Source: an uncultured Prevotella sp.
GTDB lineage: Bacteria > Bacteroidota > Bacteroidia > Bacteroidales > Bacteroidaceae
Assembly (NCBI GenBank): GCA_905234145.1
Contig: CAJOGK010000010.1
Span: 1-34,047, forward strand
Reading direction: 5' to 3'
Length of the DNA stretch: 34,047 bases
The position numbers were made by a program, and so were the translations under genes. The stretch's first letter is position 1. Each line of letters begins with the position of its first letter. Positions 22,856 through 31,729 of this stretch are shown in pieces. The notes beneath the pieces were generated by a model that had not been told where the DNA came from, ran no database searches, and saw only the letters and a program-made list of their open reading frames with translations.

Positions 22856-24130
22856 TTATCTTATTTTTAATGTTATTATTGTCAGTGCCGCCAGGATAAT
22901 GGTAGTAATCCAGAAGCGGATCGTGATTTTTGACTCATGGAACGGACGATTTGGCCATTTCTTCAGAATGTATGTACTGGTTTCATCGAGTTGAGAGTCG
23001 AGTTTGCGGAAATTATCATGAATAGGTGTTGCTCGGAATACCCTTACTCGCTTTCCTTTGCGTTTCTGAATCTTGAACCATTGGGTCTGAATAATGACAC
23101 TCAAGCTTTCCACAAAGAAGATGCCACACAGAATAGGTAATAATAATTCCTTGTGAATGATAATGGCACAAACACCAATAATACCACCAATGGTGAGTGA
23201 ACCTGTATCGCCCATAAATACTTGAGCAGGGAAGGCATTATACCAGAGGAAACCTACCATCGCACCTACAAAGGCACACAGGAATATCACTAATTCCTCA
23301 GAATGTGGGATATACATAATATCAAAATACGATGCATAGCCTATATGCGACGAAACATAGGCCAGTACACCTAAAGCTACACCGATGATAGCCGAATTAC
23401 CAGCACACATTCCGTCCATTCCATCGTTAAGATTGGCACCATTACTAACAGCAGTAACTACTAAAATGGTCATGATGACGAATAAAAACCAACCAGCTGC
23501 AACTTTGTATTCGCCACAAAAAGCCATTATATTAGAATAGTTGAGGTTGTGATTCTTAATAAACGGAATAGTTGTTTGTAGCGATTTCACCGCTTCTTTC
23601 TTATGCTTAATGACAATCTCCTGATTTTGTTGTTTCGGTGAGTCAAGTGTTTCGCGTACAACGGCATCAGGACTCAACCAAAGTGTTAAACCTACGATGA
23701 ATCCAATACTTACTTGTCCTACTATTTTGTATTTTCCTTTTAAGCCGTCCTTATTGCGTCTGAAGATTTTGATATAGTCGTCCAAGAAACCAAGGAATCC
23801 CAGCCAAAGGGTCGTTACAATCATCAGAATCAAGTAGATATTACGGATTCGTCCTAATAACAGAACGGGTATCAGGATACTTACAATGATAATGACACCT
23901 CCCATTGTGGGCACACCTTTCTTTTCTACTCCGAATGGATCGATCTTGGGGTCGCGTTCTGTCTCAAAAATCTTTCTTCGCTTCATCCATTTGATAAACT
24001 TCTCACCAAACCATGCAGAGATGAGCAATGATAGAATCAGTGTCAACAAGGCACGGAATGAAATGTAGCTCCACATGTGAGAGCCTGGAATATTAATTTG
24101 GTCGAAGAGTCTAAAGAGATAGTACAGCAT
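22856..24130 (-). CDS. mraY: phospho-MurNAc-pentapeptide translocase MraY
   Basis: A 424-residue polytopic membrane enzyme that makes lipid I from UDP-MurNAc-pentapeptide and undecaprenyl phosphate. Motifs are FGVEKKGVPTMGGVII, FLGFLDDYIK, NGANLNDGMDGMCAGNSAI and the Mg-binding FMGDTGSLTIGG. It is longer than the ~360-residue E. coli protein because of a loop at about 160-205 and a C-terminal insertion. The HHH motif (usually PIHHHF) reads PIHDNF here (H371, D372, N373), followed by about 20 extra residues before FHESKITIRFW. The gene sits between murE and murD, with an AT-rich repeated spacer upstream (24131-24157). Confidence 0.97.
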   Translation of the reverse strand: MLYYLFRLFDQINIPGSHMWSYISFRALLTLILSLLISAWFGEKFIKWMKRRKIFETERDPKIDPFGVEKKGVPTMGGVIIIVSILIPVLLLGRIRNIYLILMIVTTLWLGFLGFLDDYIKIFRRNKDGLKGKYKIVGQVSIGFIVGLTLWLSPDAVVRETLDSPKQQNQEIVIKHKKEAVKSLQTTIPFIKNHNLNYSNIMAFCGEYKVAAGWFLFVIMTILVVTAVSNGANLNDGMDGMCAGNSAIIGVALGVLAYVSSHIGYASYFDIMYIPHSEELVIFLCAFVGAMVGFLWYNAFPAQVFMGDTGSLTIGGIIGVCAIIIHKELLLPILCGIFFVESLSVIIQTQWFKIQKRKGKRVRVFRATPIHDNFRKLDSQLDETSTYILKKWPNRPFHESKITIRFWITTIILAALTIITLKIR

Positions 24131-24157
24131 GTTATTTACTATTTACTTATTTACAAT
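24131..24157. repeat. AT-rich repeated spacer between murE and mraY
   Basis: TTATTTAC, TATTTACT, TATTTACA and ATTTACGA follow one another. It has the style of the other repeated spacers in this window and contains no hairpin. Confidence 0.45.
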
Positions 24158-25615
24158 TTACGATTGAATACCAAAGATTTCACGTACCACTTCCTTGTCG
24201 TCGAAATGATGCTTTACGCCTTGGATTTCCTGATAATCCTCGTGTCCCTTTCCTGCTATCAATATCACATCGCCTTTTTCAGCCATCATGCATGCAGTAC
24301 GAATGGCTTCTCTACGATCTACAATACTCAGGACTTTCTTCATCTGTTTGTTATCAAGACCTGCCAACATGTCGTTGATGATGTCTTGTGGCTCTTCAAA
24401 ACGAGGATTGTCGGAAGTGATAATCACTCTATCACTCTGTTTTACTGCTTCTTGAGCCATCAATGGGCGCTTGCCTTTATCGCGATTACCACCAGCACCA
24501 CAAACGGTGATGACTTTACCCTTTCCATCGAGTACTTCGTGGATGGCATTCAGTACGTTCTCTAACGCATCAGGTGTATGAGCATAATCTACAATGGCTG
24601 TATAACCTTCTGGCGAATGAATAGGCTCAAGTCGTCCGTTTACACTCTTTAAGGTACTCAATATTACAAGGATGTCTTCTGGTTGTTTGCCCAACATCAC
24701 AGCAGCACCATAAACCGCTAGCAGATTGCTCACATTAAACTTACCAATAAACTGCACGCCAACTTCCTTTCCGTTGATGTCGAGGTACATACCTTCGAAA
24801 TGACATTCGATGATCTTGGCCTTGAAATCTGCCATAGATCGTGTGGAGTAAGTCTTAATCTGAGCCTTGCAGTTTTGTACCATCACCATTCCGTTTTTAT
24901 CATCTGCATTGGTAATGGCAAAGGCCTCTTTGCTCAGTCCGTCAAAGAATGCCTTCTTGGCATCGCGATAATTCTCAAAGGTCTTATGGTAGTCAAGGTG
25001 ATCACGTGTCAAGTTCGTGAAAAGACCACCTGCGAAATCCAGACCACCGATGCGCTTCTGGGCAATAGCATGACTGGAACACTCCATAAAGGCATATTCG
25101 CAGCCTGCTTCTACCATCTGGGCCAGCAGTCGGTTTAATTCGATAGGGTCGGGAGTCGTGTGATCTGCAGGAATTGCCTCACCTTCAATATAGTTGCAAA
25201 CGGTAGAAAGCAGACCGCACTTGTGACCAAACTTGCGGAACATATTATATAATAAGGTGGCAATGGTGGTTTTGCCATTCGTGCCAGTAACACCAACCAG
25301 CTTTAATTTTCTGGAAGGATCGCCATAGAAGAGCGTAGCCACTTTACCCACTTCGTCTTCTGTCGACTCAACGGCAATGTAAGTAACGCCAGGCTCTCGT
25401 TTGTTGGGGAAGTATTCACACAAAACAGCAACAGCCCCTTGTTCGATGGCTTTTGGAATGAACTTGTGGCCATCGGTCTGTGTGCCAGGGATGGCAACGA
25501 AAAGATGACCAGACTCTATGCGACGGGAGTCGATATTGACACCGCTGATTTCAACCTCATCACTTCCAAGGATGTTCAGCACTTCTACATTTTTGAGCAG
25601 TTCTTTCAGTTTCAT
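24158..25615 (-). CDS. murE: UDP-MurNAc-tripeptide synthetase (meso-DAP adding)
   Basis: A 485-residue cytosolic Mur ligase. ATP loop GTNGKTTI is at 111-118. The UDP-MurNAc site shows [14 protein letters not shown] and [22 protein letters not shown] and [10 protein letters not shown] are conserved. The selectivity motif DNPR (402-405) marks meso-diaminopimelate as the amino acid added, in contrast to lysine-adding enzymes. AGKGHEDYQ lies near the end. It is 12 bases after ftsI. Confidence 0.98.
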   Translation of the reverse strand: MKLKELLKNVEVLNILGSDEVEISGVNIDSRRIESGHLFVAIPGTQTDGHKFIPKAIEQGAVAVLCEYFPNKREPGVTYIAVESTEDEVGKVATLFYGDPSRKLKLVGVTGTNGKTTIATLLYNMFRKFGHKCGLLSTVCNYIEGEAIPADHTTPDPIELNRLLAQMVEAGCEYAFMECSSHAIAQKRIGGLDFAGGLFTNLTRDHLDYHKTFENYRDAKKAFFDGLSKEAFAITNADDKNGMVMVQNCKAQIKTYSTRSMADFKAKIIECHFEGMYLDINGKEVGVQFIGKFNVSNLLAVYGAAVMLGKQPEDILVILSTLKSVNGRLEPIHSPEGYTAIVDYAHTPDALENVLNAIHEVLDGKGKVITVCGAGGNRDKGKRPLMAQEAVKQSDRVIITSDNPRFEEPQDIINDMLAGLDNKQMKKVLSIVDRREAIRTACMMAEKGDVILIAGKGHEDYQEIQGVKHHFDDKEVVREIFGIQS

Positions 25616-25627
25616 ACCTTATTATAT

Positions 25628-27748
25628 TTATTCTAATGTTAATTCACATACCATGCCTTGCTTAATAGGCTGACCTGCATAGATGCTTTGCGCCTTTACT
25701 TTGCCTCTGCCTTTAAGCTTGGTCTTAATGCCTTTGCTTTCTAAGAGATAAACAGCATCTCTGGCACCCATACCTGTAACATCGGGTACAGCTTTGCCCG
25801 ATGCCTTATAGTCATCAGCTCTGTAATCCTTCACCTGAAGATTTCTCAATACATAGTTTGCAGCCAAGGCATCACCTTTCTTCACGCTTGGAATAAAGAC
25901 AGATGCGGTATCGCGTGCATCATCAACACTGAGTTTCAGGTGCCTGGCCATAACACCTTCTGCGATATGATGGAAAACGACACCACTCATACCACCACCA
26001 GAAGCAGGAAGACCTGACTTCCTGATGCAGACGATACAAGTATAACGGGGGTCGTCAGCAGGGAAGAAACCGCAGAATGAGAGCCAGTAGCGTGTAACGC
26101 CCGAGTGGTAGCTACCGTGCTGGTCAGCCACCTGAGCAGTACCTGTTTTTCCTGCTACCTTAAATTTCTTTGAACCAGCCTTCCTACCAAGACCTTGACT
26201 TACGACATGCTCCAAAATAGTCTGCATGGTCTTGATGGCCTGGGGCTTGGCTATTTGCTCCTTTAATACCACAGGTTCGTATTCCTTAATCACTTCACCG
26301 TTCTTTACAAGCTGCTTAACGAATCTGGGTTGCATCATCTTGCCATCATTGGCAATGGCATTATAGAAAGCTACCGTATTGATGGGCGCAATCTGAGTCT
26401 CGTAGCCGATACTCATCCAGGGTAAGGTAGTCTTGCTCCAGTATTTGGCACGATCAGTGGTTTTCGTGTCTGGCATACGGATATAGGGAGGGTGGTAGCC
26501 CATGATGGGTAATTTCAGGTCTTCATGAATGCCTATACGGTATAGTCCTTGTACGTATTTCGTGGGATTGGAGCCATAGTGCTTATCAATCATCCAACTT
26601 ACACCGATATTCGAGCTTACCTCCAAAGCCCGAGGCACGCTGATAGTGCCATAGCCGCCACGACGCCAGTTGTGATCCTTCATGGGTCTTCCGTGCATCT
26701 CCATCACGCCACAGCCTGTATTGATGGTCATGGTAGTGTCGATGACACCATCGTCGAGGGCTACGAGGAAAGAGGCTGTCTTGAACACAGATCCTGGCTC
26801 ACAACGGAAACTGATGGCATTATTCACCATCTCGTAGTATTCGCCATCCTCGCCTCTGGTCATGTTGACGATAGCCTTCACATCCCCCGTCTTCACTTCC
26901 ATCAGGATTGCTACACCCATCTCTCCGTGTACTTGTGGATCCTTTAGTTCTTCTATCAGCGCACGTTCGGCAAGGTCTTGCATGCCCACATCGATAGTTG
27001 TTACGATATCACAACCGTCGATAGGTGCCAAAACGGGAATATCCAGATATTTGCTAAGTACCTTTCTACGATGCATCAGACCGTTAATACCACGCAATTC
27101 CTTGTCGAAAGCCAATTCGAGACCGTTCTTTGCGCTATCGATTTCACCAAACAAGTCACCGATGGTACGACGTCCCAAGGAACCGAAGGGTTTGCGGCGT
27201 GCGTTATACTCCTCCCAGTGGAATCCACCTTTATAGGTACGTTCCCTGAAGATAGGCAACTGATGTATCTCGCAGAATGTGTTATAATCAATACGGCGTT
27301 TTACGATGGGCCAGTGGCGAGCACCTGCTTTTCCGTTTTTCTGTACCTTGTGTAAACCCTCAAGTAAGTGTGCCTTGAATTCTTCTGGACTCCTATGAGG
27401 GAAAATCTTATTCAGTCCGTTACAGATACTGTCCATCTTCTCTTCCCAGATGGAGTCACGACGAGCTATTCCCAGCGAGTCGTCAGTACTTGCCTGAAAG
27501 TCCATAAACACTCTATATTCAGGAATGCTGCTGGCCATCAATTGACCATCACAGCTAAGAATGTTTCCACGATTTGGTTTCACGATTACACTATCACGCT
27601 TTAAGCGATTGGCTACCTGTGTCCAATAGTCTTTCTTAAGGGTCATGATATACATGGCTTTACCAACAATGGCAAACCCAATTAATGTCAATACTACCGC
27701 TATTGCAAAGTAGCGAGGCATTACTTGATCATTTTTAAATTTACTCAT
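25628..27748 (-). CDS. ftsI: class B penicillin-binding protein FtsI with PASTA domain
   Basis: A 706-residue septal transpeptidase partnered with FtsW. A single transmembrane helix (about 13-36) anchors it. The dimerisation domain follows, then the transpeptidase domain with SVFK (S320, K323), SSN (378-380) and KTGTAQ (534-539). A PASTA domain at the C-terminus (about 645-706, VPDVTGMGARDAVYLLESKG) is usual in Bacteroidetes FtsI and absent from E. coli FtsI. PASTA domains often bind cell-wall fragments or modulate activity. It lies nine bases downstream of the FtsL-like gene. Confidence 0.97.
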   Translation of the reverse strand: MSKFKNDQVMPRYFAIAVVLTLIGFAIVGKAMYIMTLKKDYWTQVANRLKRDSVIVKPNRGNILSCDGQLMASSIPEYRVFMDFQASTDDSLGIARRDSIWEEKMDSICNGLNKIFPHRSPEEFKAHLLEGLHKVQKNGKAGARHWPIVKRRIDYNTFCEIHQLPIFRERTYKGGFHWEEYNARRKPFGSLGRRTIGDLFGEIDSAKNGLELAFDKELRGINGLMHRRKVLSKYLDIPVLAPIDGCDIVTTIDVGMQDLAERALIEELKDPQVHGEMGVAILMEVKTGDVKAIVNMTRGEDGEYYEMVNNAISFRCEPGSVFKTASFLVALDDGVIDTTMTINTGCGVMEMHGRPMKDHNWRRGGYGTISVPRALEVSSNIGVSWMIDKHYGSNPTKYVQGLYRIGIHEDLKLPIMGYHPPYIRMPDTKTTDRAKYWSKTTLPWMSIGYETQIAPINTVAFYNAIANDGKMMQPRFVKQLVKNGEVIKEYEPVVLKEQIAKPQAIKTMQTILEHVVSQGLGRKAGSKKFKVAGKTGTAQVADQHGSYHSGVTRYWLSFCGFFPADDPRYTCIVCIRKSGLPASGGGMSGVVFHHIAEGVMARHLKLSVDDARDTASVFIPSVKKGDALAANYVLRNLQVKDYRADDYKASGKAVPDVTGMGARDAVYLLESKGIKTKLKGRGKVKAQSIYAGQPIKQGMVCELTLE

Positions 27749-27757
27749 TCCCTTTCC

Positions 27758-28273
27758 TTATTCAGGTACATTAATAATATATGGTGGCTGTGCTGCCACT
27801 TGCAGTAAACTGTCTTTGTTATGTTTGAGCGCCTCCAGAACATGACTCTCACGGCATTTCTCTGTGAGGGTACTTGAACTTGTCAGCGCTTTGTATTTTG
27901 CATCGAGCAATTCTTTTTCCAGTTTGTCAATGGCAATCATATCTTGCTGGCATTGATATCTGATGGCGACATAGATGACACAGAAGAGAACAACCAGCAC
28001 CAAGAGCCATATCTGGCGACGCACCATTTCTGCGGTCAGGAAGTCACCACCAAGAATAGATCTTAAAGTAACATTGGATGTAAGTTTAGGGTCTTCCTCT
28101 TTTACCTGCTCTTTAATTTTCTGGATGGTCTTCTTGGCATGCTCCTTCATCTCACTAGCCTCTTCTCTCAGGCTAGGGATCTCCTCTGCCACACTTGCTT
28201 CTTCTTCAGGAAGCGCAGGTTCTTCAACCTTCACTTCTTGAATTTCAAGTTCTATTTCGTCTTTATTTGTCAT
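27758..28273 (-). CDS. ftsL: FtsL-like division protein
   Basis: A 171-residue bitopic protein. The long acidic N-terminal part (about 1-60, rich in Glu) is followed by TLRSILGGDFLTAEMVRRQIW and a transmembrane helix (about 91-106, LLVLVVLFCVIYVAIR). A periplasmic coiled coil follows (IDKLEKELLDAKYKALT) and a short tail ending VPE. The architecture and the place between rsmH and ftsI identify the FtsL role, which is to bridge FtsQ/FtsB to FtsWI. Sequence identity to E. coli FtsL is not evident and the cytosolic tail is much longer, so naming rests on synteny and topology. Confidence 0.85.
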   Translation of the reverse strand: MTNKDEIELEIQEVKVEEPALPEEEASVAEEIPSLREEASEMKEHAKKTIQKIKEQVKEEDPKLTSNVTLRSILGGDFLTAEMVRRQIWLLVLVVLFCVIYVAIRYQCQQDMIAIDKLEKELLDAKYKALTSSSTLTEKCRESHVLEALKHNKDSLLQVAAQPPYIINVPE

Positions 28274-28276
28274 ATT

Positions 28277-29191
28277 CTAAATTTTCTCTGCGATTCTCAA
28301 TTTGGCACTGCGACTGCGTGGGTTTCGTTGCTGTTCTTCGTCGCTTGGTGTGATAATTTTGTTAGTGACCTGTCTGAAAGGTGCTTCTATTCGTCCAAAG
28401 AAATCCTGTTTTACTTTTCCCTCGGCATTTCCTGCCTTGATAATGTTTTTAACGATGCGATCTTCCAGAGAGTGATAGGTGATGACAGAAAGTCGACCTC
28501 CTTGACAAAGCACCTCGCGTGCACCATTCAACATCTCTTTCAGAGCGTCCATTTCGTGGTTTACTTCTATCCGAAGTGCCTGAAACAGCTTGGCCAGTTC
28601 TTTCTTCTCACGTTCTCGTTGGAAGAGCTTTTCTGTAATTGTCATCAAATCGCCTGTTGTCTCAATCGTTTTTTCTGTTCTGGCCTTGGCGATGACTGAT
28701 GCGATTTTTCGGGCATTCTTCAACTCTCCGTAAATATAGAAGATATCGCTCAGTTGCTCTTCATTATAGTGGTTTATAATATCTGCTGCTGTAATACCAG
28801 CTCGTTTGTTCATTCGCATATCAAGCGGTGCATCGAAGCGAAATGAGAAGCCACGTGTCTCGTCATCGAAGTGATGGCTTGAAACGCCTAAATCTGCTAA
28901 GAGCCCGTCAATATGGTCGACACCATAATAGCGCATCCAGTTTTTTAAGTATCTGAAGTTACTCCTTACGAAAGTGAACCGTTCATCATCGAACTTGTTC
29001 TTTTCTGCGTCTTCATCTTGGTCGAAGCTGTATAGATGACCGTTCTTCCCAAGTCTGTTGAGTATCTCTCTACTGTGTCCGCCACCACCAAAGGTTACGT
29101 CTACATATACGCCATCAGGTTTAATGTCAAGTCCATCGATGCTTTCCTGAAGTAGTACTGGAACATGATATGTTTCTGCAGTTATTATCAT
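28277..29191 (-). CDS. rsmH: 16S rRNA m4C1402 methyltransferase RsmH (MraW)
   Basis: A 304-residue SAM-dependent enzyme that N4-methylates C1402 of 16S rRNA. It starts TYHVPVLLQESIDGL, as usual for the family. The SAM loop is DVTFGGGGHS (31-40). LLADLGVSSHHFDDETRGFSF, LRIEVNHEMDAL, LSVITYHSLEDRIVK and the Arg/Ser-rich end RNPRSRSAKLRIAEKI are diagnostic. It overlaps mraZ by ATGA (29188-29191) and lies three bases from the FtsL-like gene. Confidence 0.98.
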   Translation of the reverse strand: MIITAETYHVPVLLQESIDGLDIKPDGVYVDVTFGGGGHSREILNRLGKNGHLYSFDQDEDAEKNKFDDERFTFVRSNFRYLKNWMRYYGVDHIDGLLADLGVSSHHFDDETRGFSFRFDAPLDMRMNKRAGITAADIINHYNEEQLSDIFYIYGELKNARKIASVIAKARTEKTIETTGDLMTITEKLFQREREKKELAKLFQALRIEVNHEMDALKEMLNGAREVLCQGGRLSVITYHSLEDRIVKNIIKAGNAEGKVKQDFFGRIEAPFRQVTNKIITPSDEEQQRNPRSRSAKLRIAEKI

Positions 29192-29643
29192 TGGGCATCG
29201 TCATTATTCATGATGTTCTCAAATTCTTTTCCGAATTCCTCGTCGTTCTTGAGGGTTTGTTCCAGATTCTTAGGCGACCAGATCTCTATGGTGTTATCCA
29301 TGCCAATAAACTGGATGTCTTGCTCAATAGCTGCGATTTTCTGTAAGCGCTTGGTAATAAGGAAGCGTCCGTTGCCATCCAGTGTTACCACTTCTGCTTC
29401 TGATACGAATTGCCGGAACATCTGCTGATGGGTCTGTTTCCAAGGACGAAGCTGGGCCTTCAATAGATCGAGACGCTCATTCCAGACACTTTCAGGATAA
29501 AGCACCAGGCATTTTTGGAAAACATCTCTTCTAAGCACGAGACATTCCTCGCCAGATGCCTGTAGCACCTTACGAAAAACAGAAGGAAGAAATGCTCTTC
29601 CTTTTGCGTCAATCTTTGCTTCTATGTTCCCTAAAAATCGCAT
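29188..29643 (-). CDS. mraZ: transcriptional regulator MraZ
   Basis: A 151-residue DNA-binding protein of the SpoVT/AbrB-like fold that represses the dcw operon in species studied. It has the tandem repeat typical of MraZ: a first DAKGRAFLP (12-20) and a second LDGNGRFLITK. I chose ATG 29643 (MRFLGNIEAKIDAKGR) over the GTG two codons upstream, because homologues start this way. First gene of the dcw operon. The promoter box at 29671-29678 and a periodic TGGGG array at 29688-29712 lie directly upstream, consistent with autoregulation. Confidence 0.95.
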   Translation of the reverse strand: MRFLGNIEAKIDAKGRAFLPSVFRKVLQASGEECLVLRRDVFQKCLVLYPESVWNERLDLLKAQLRPWKQTHQQMFRQFVSEAEVVTLDGNGRFLITKRLQKIAAIEQDIQFIGMDNTIEIWSPKNLEQTLKNDEEFGKEFENIMNNDDAQ

Positions 29644-29670
29644 GCGCACGTGATCATTATAATTTGGTCA

Positions 29671-29678
29671 CAAAATTA
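29671..29678 (-). promoter_or_regulatory. -7 box of the dcw operon promoter
   Basis: The minus strand reads TAATTTTG, matching TAnnTTTG, 28 bases before the mraZ ATG. The -33 region lacks a clear TTG and is occupied by the TGGGG array. Confidence 0.55.
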
Positions 29679-29687
29679 GTAAATTTC

Positions 29688-29712
29688 CCCCACTTCCCAC
29701 CACATTTCCCCA
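29688..29712 (-). promoter_or_regulatory. probable MraZ operator: three 10-bp-periodic boxes
   Basis: On the minus strand TGGGG (29712-29708), TGGTG (29702-29698) and TGGGG (29692-29688) are spaced exactly 10 bases. In E. coli and other species MraZ binds direct TGGGN-type boxes separated by five bases upstream of mraZ. The array overlaps the expected -33 region, so bound MraZ would block the promoter. Confidence 0.75.
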
Positions 29713-29803
29713 CTTTTTTTCAAATTTAACTTTATTTTATTGATTTAGGGGAGATTTGTGTACTAAATACATTTAAAAAGAAAGATTTTTCTTGAATTTA
29801 TTC

Positions 29804-29832
29804 TTGTATTTGAAAGAATTATACTATTTTTG
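29804..29832 (+). promoter_or_regulatory. promoter of the acyltransferase pair
   Basis: TTG (29804-29806) and TATTTTTG (29825-29832) are spaced 18 bp. The CDS begins at ATG 29858, leaving a leader of about 20 bases. It is divergent from mraZ. Confidence 0.6.
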
Positions 29833-29857
29833 CAACTTGTAAGTGTTTTATAAGAAA

Positions 29858-30682
29858 ATGGCTCAATTAACAGAAAAGACGATCGACATTAATAAGGTCT
29901 TGAAGGATAAGATGGGTGCAAAGGCTAAGTTTGTGCCCAAACCACTGGTTAGTTGGTTAAAGCGTATCATTCATCAAGATTGGGTGAACGTTTTCCTATG
30001 GGATAATCGTGATAAGGTTGGTACGGAATGGTTGGAGGCTGTCTTGAAGTACCTGGATGTAACCATTGAAGTTGAGGGAAAAGAGAATTTGCCAGCCCCC
30101 AATGACGGTAAGCTCTATACTTTTGTGAGCAATCATCCTCTGGGAGGCGCTGATGGTGTGGCGCTGGGAGCTGTAATCGGTAAGCATTATAATGATCGTT
30201 TCCGCTATTTGGTAAACGATTTGCTCATGAACCTCCCTGGTTTGGCGCCATTATGTATCCCTATCAATAAGACGGGTCATCAGAGTCGTAATTTCCCTGC
30301 AATGGTTGAAGCGGGATTCAAAAGCGATTCCCACATTCTGATGTTCCCTGCAGGTCTTTGTTCGCGAAAGATTAATGGGGTTGTTTGTGATATCCCCTGG
30401 ACGAAGACGTTTATTTCAAAGAGTGTGGAATGTCATCGCGACGTAGTGCCTATTCATTTCAGTGGAGAGAATAGCAAGTTCTTCTATCGTTTGGCAAATT
30501 TTAGCGATAAATGCTTGCCGTTTAATCTGGCCATGCTGTATCTTGTCGATGAAATGTATAAAAACCAGCATAAAACATTCAAGGTAACCATCGGAAAGCC
30601 CATCCCCTGGGAAACGTTCGACAAGACTAAAAAGCCGGTGGAATGGGCACAATTTGTGAAAGAACAAGTCTATAAACTATAA
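29858..30682 (+). CDS. glsA: PlsC-like acyltransferase, probable glycine-lipid O-acyltransferase
   Basis: A 274-residue LPLAT-family protein. The acyltransferase block is SNHPLGGADG (H93, D99, an HX5D variant used by this Bacteroidetes group). ILMFPAGLCSRK is the Gly/Pro block and VVPIHFSGENS lies downstream. There is no signal peptide, so it probably works at the inner face of the membrane. Paired with the GNAT-type gene 15 bases downstream, it resembles the GlsA/GlsB system of Bacteroides. There GlsB N-acylates glycine with a 3-hydroxy fatty acid and GlsA adds the second acyl chain by O-acylation. The name rests on pairing and family resemblance; a lysophosphatidate acyltransferase role is the alternative. 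The start ATG 29858 is preferred over GTG 29843. Confidence 0.75.
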   Translation: MAQLTEKTIDINKVLKDKMGAKAKFVPKPLVSWLKRIIHQDWVNVFLWDNRDKVGTEWLEAVLKYLDVTIEVEGKENLPAPNDGKLYTFVSNHPLGGADGVALGAVIGKHYNDRFRYLVNDLLMNLPGLAPLCIPINKTGHQSRNFPAMVEAGFKSDSHILMFPAGLCSRKINGVVCDIPWTKTFISKSVECHRDVVPIHFSGENSKFFYRLANFSDKCLPFNLAMLYLVDEMYKNQHKTFKVTIGKPIPWETFDKTKKPVEWAQFVKEQVYKL

Positions 30683-30697
30683 GAAATTACGAGAGAG

Positions 30698-31693
30698 ATG
30701 GAACAAGAGATTATCCAACCAATTGCTAAAGAGATTCTCAAGAGCGAGTTGACTTCAGAGCGCCAACTTCGTATGACGAACAAAAGTCATAACGAGATTT
30801 ATATCGTCACCGCCCATGATTCACCAAACGTGATGAAGGAAATCGGTCGCTTGCGTGAGATTGCTTTTCGCGAAGCAGGTGGAGGCACAGGTAAGTCCAT
30901 GGATATCGATGAATTCGATACTTGCGAGAATTGTTATAAGCAGTTGATCGTATGGAATCCAGAGGCAGAAGAGATCATTGGTGGTTATCGCTATCTTGTT
31001 GGTAATGAGTGGGATTACGACGATAAGGGCCAACCCATTCTTGCTACCAGCCACATGTTCCACTTTTCTGAGCGCTTTATTAAGGAGTATGCGCCTTGGA
31101 CTATCGAACTTGGCCGTTCTTTCGTCTCTCTCCCTTATCAGAGTTCTCGTATGGGTGCCAAGAGTCTGTTTGCCCTCGATAATCTTTGGGACGGTCTTGG
31201 TGCTTTGACTGTGATCAAACCAAATGTAAAATACTTCTTTGGTAAGATGACCATGTATCCATCTTATATCCGTAAGGGTCGCGATATGATTCTTTATTTC
31301 CTAAAGAAGTATTTTGATGATAAGGAAAAGCTCATTATACCGATGAAACCGTTGATAATTGAGTCAGATCCTGTAGAATTCCAGACACTATTCAGTGGTG
31401 AATCCTTTAAGGAAGACTACAAGATTCTGAATAGCGAAATCCGAAAATTAGGCTATAATATTCCACCGTTGGTAAATGCCTATATGAGCCTTTCTCCTAC
31501 GATGAAGCTGTTTGGAACGGCTATCAATTATGGCTTTGGCGATGTTGAAGAAACGGGAATCCTGATTGCGATGGAGGAAATCTTCGAGGAGAAGCGTGTG
31601 CGCCATATTGATTCCTTTATCAAGGAGCATCCCGAGGCACTCAAGATAACCAGTGGCGCCAATAAAGTGATCTATAAGGAACGAAAAGATTAA
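30698..31693 (+). CDS. glsB: GNAT/hemolysin-like N-acyltransferase, probable glycine-lipid synthase
   Basis: A 331-residue protein of the OlsB/'putative hemolysin' acyltransferase family. The core has IGRLREIAFREAGGGTGKSMDIDEFD, then LIVWNPEAEEIIGGYRYLVG, followed by IELGRSFVSLPYQ. These are family features of enzymes that transfer a 3-hydroxyacyl chain from ACP to an amino acid. Next to the PlsC-like gene it fits GlsB, which makes N-acyl glycine, the first step of glycine lipids in Bacteroides. An ornithine-lipid role cannot be excluded by sequence. No promoter is seen in the 15-base gap, so it is cotranscribed with its neighbour. Confidence 0.78.
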   Translation: MEQEIIQPIAKEILKSELTSERQLRMTNKSHNEIYIVTAHDSPNVMKEIGRLREIAFREAGGGTGKSMDIDEFDTCENCYKQLIVWNPEAEEIIGGYRYLVGNEWDYDDKGQPILATSHMFHFSERFIKEYAPWTIELGRSFVSLPYQSSRMGAKSLFALDNLWDGLGALTVIKPNVKYFFGKMTMYPSYIRKGRDMILYFLKKYFDDKEKLIIPMKPLIIESDPVEFQTLFSGESFKEDYKILNSEIRKLGYNIPPLVNAYMSLSPTMKLFGTAINYGFGDVEETGILIAMEEIFEEKRVRHIDSFIKEHPEALKITSGANKVIYKERKD

Positions 31694-31729
31694 TTTTACA
31701 CATTACATAACTAACTAAATTGTTATAAA

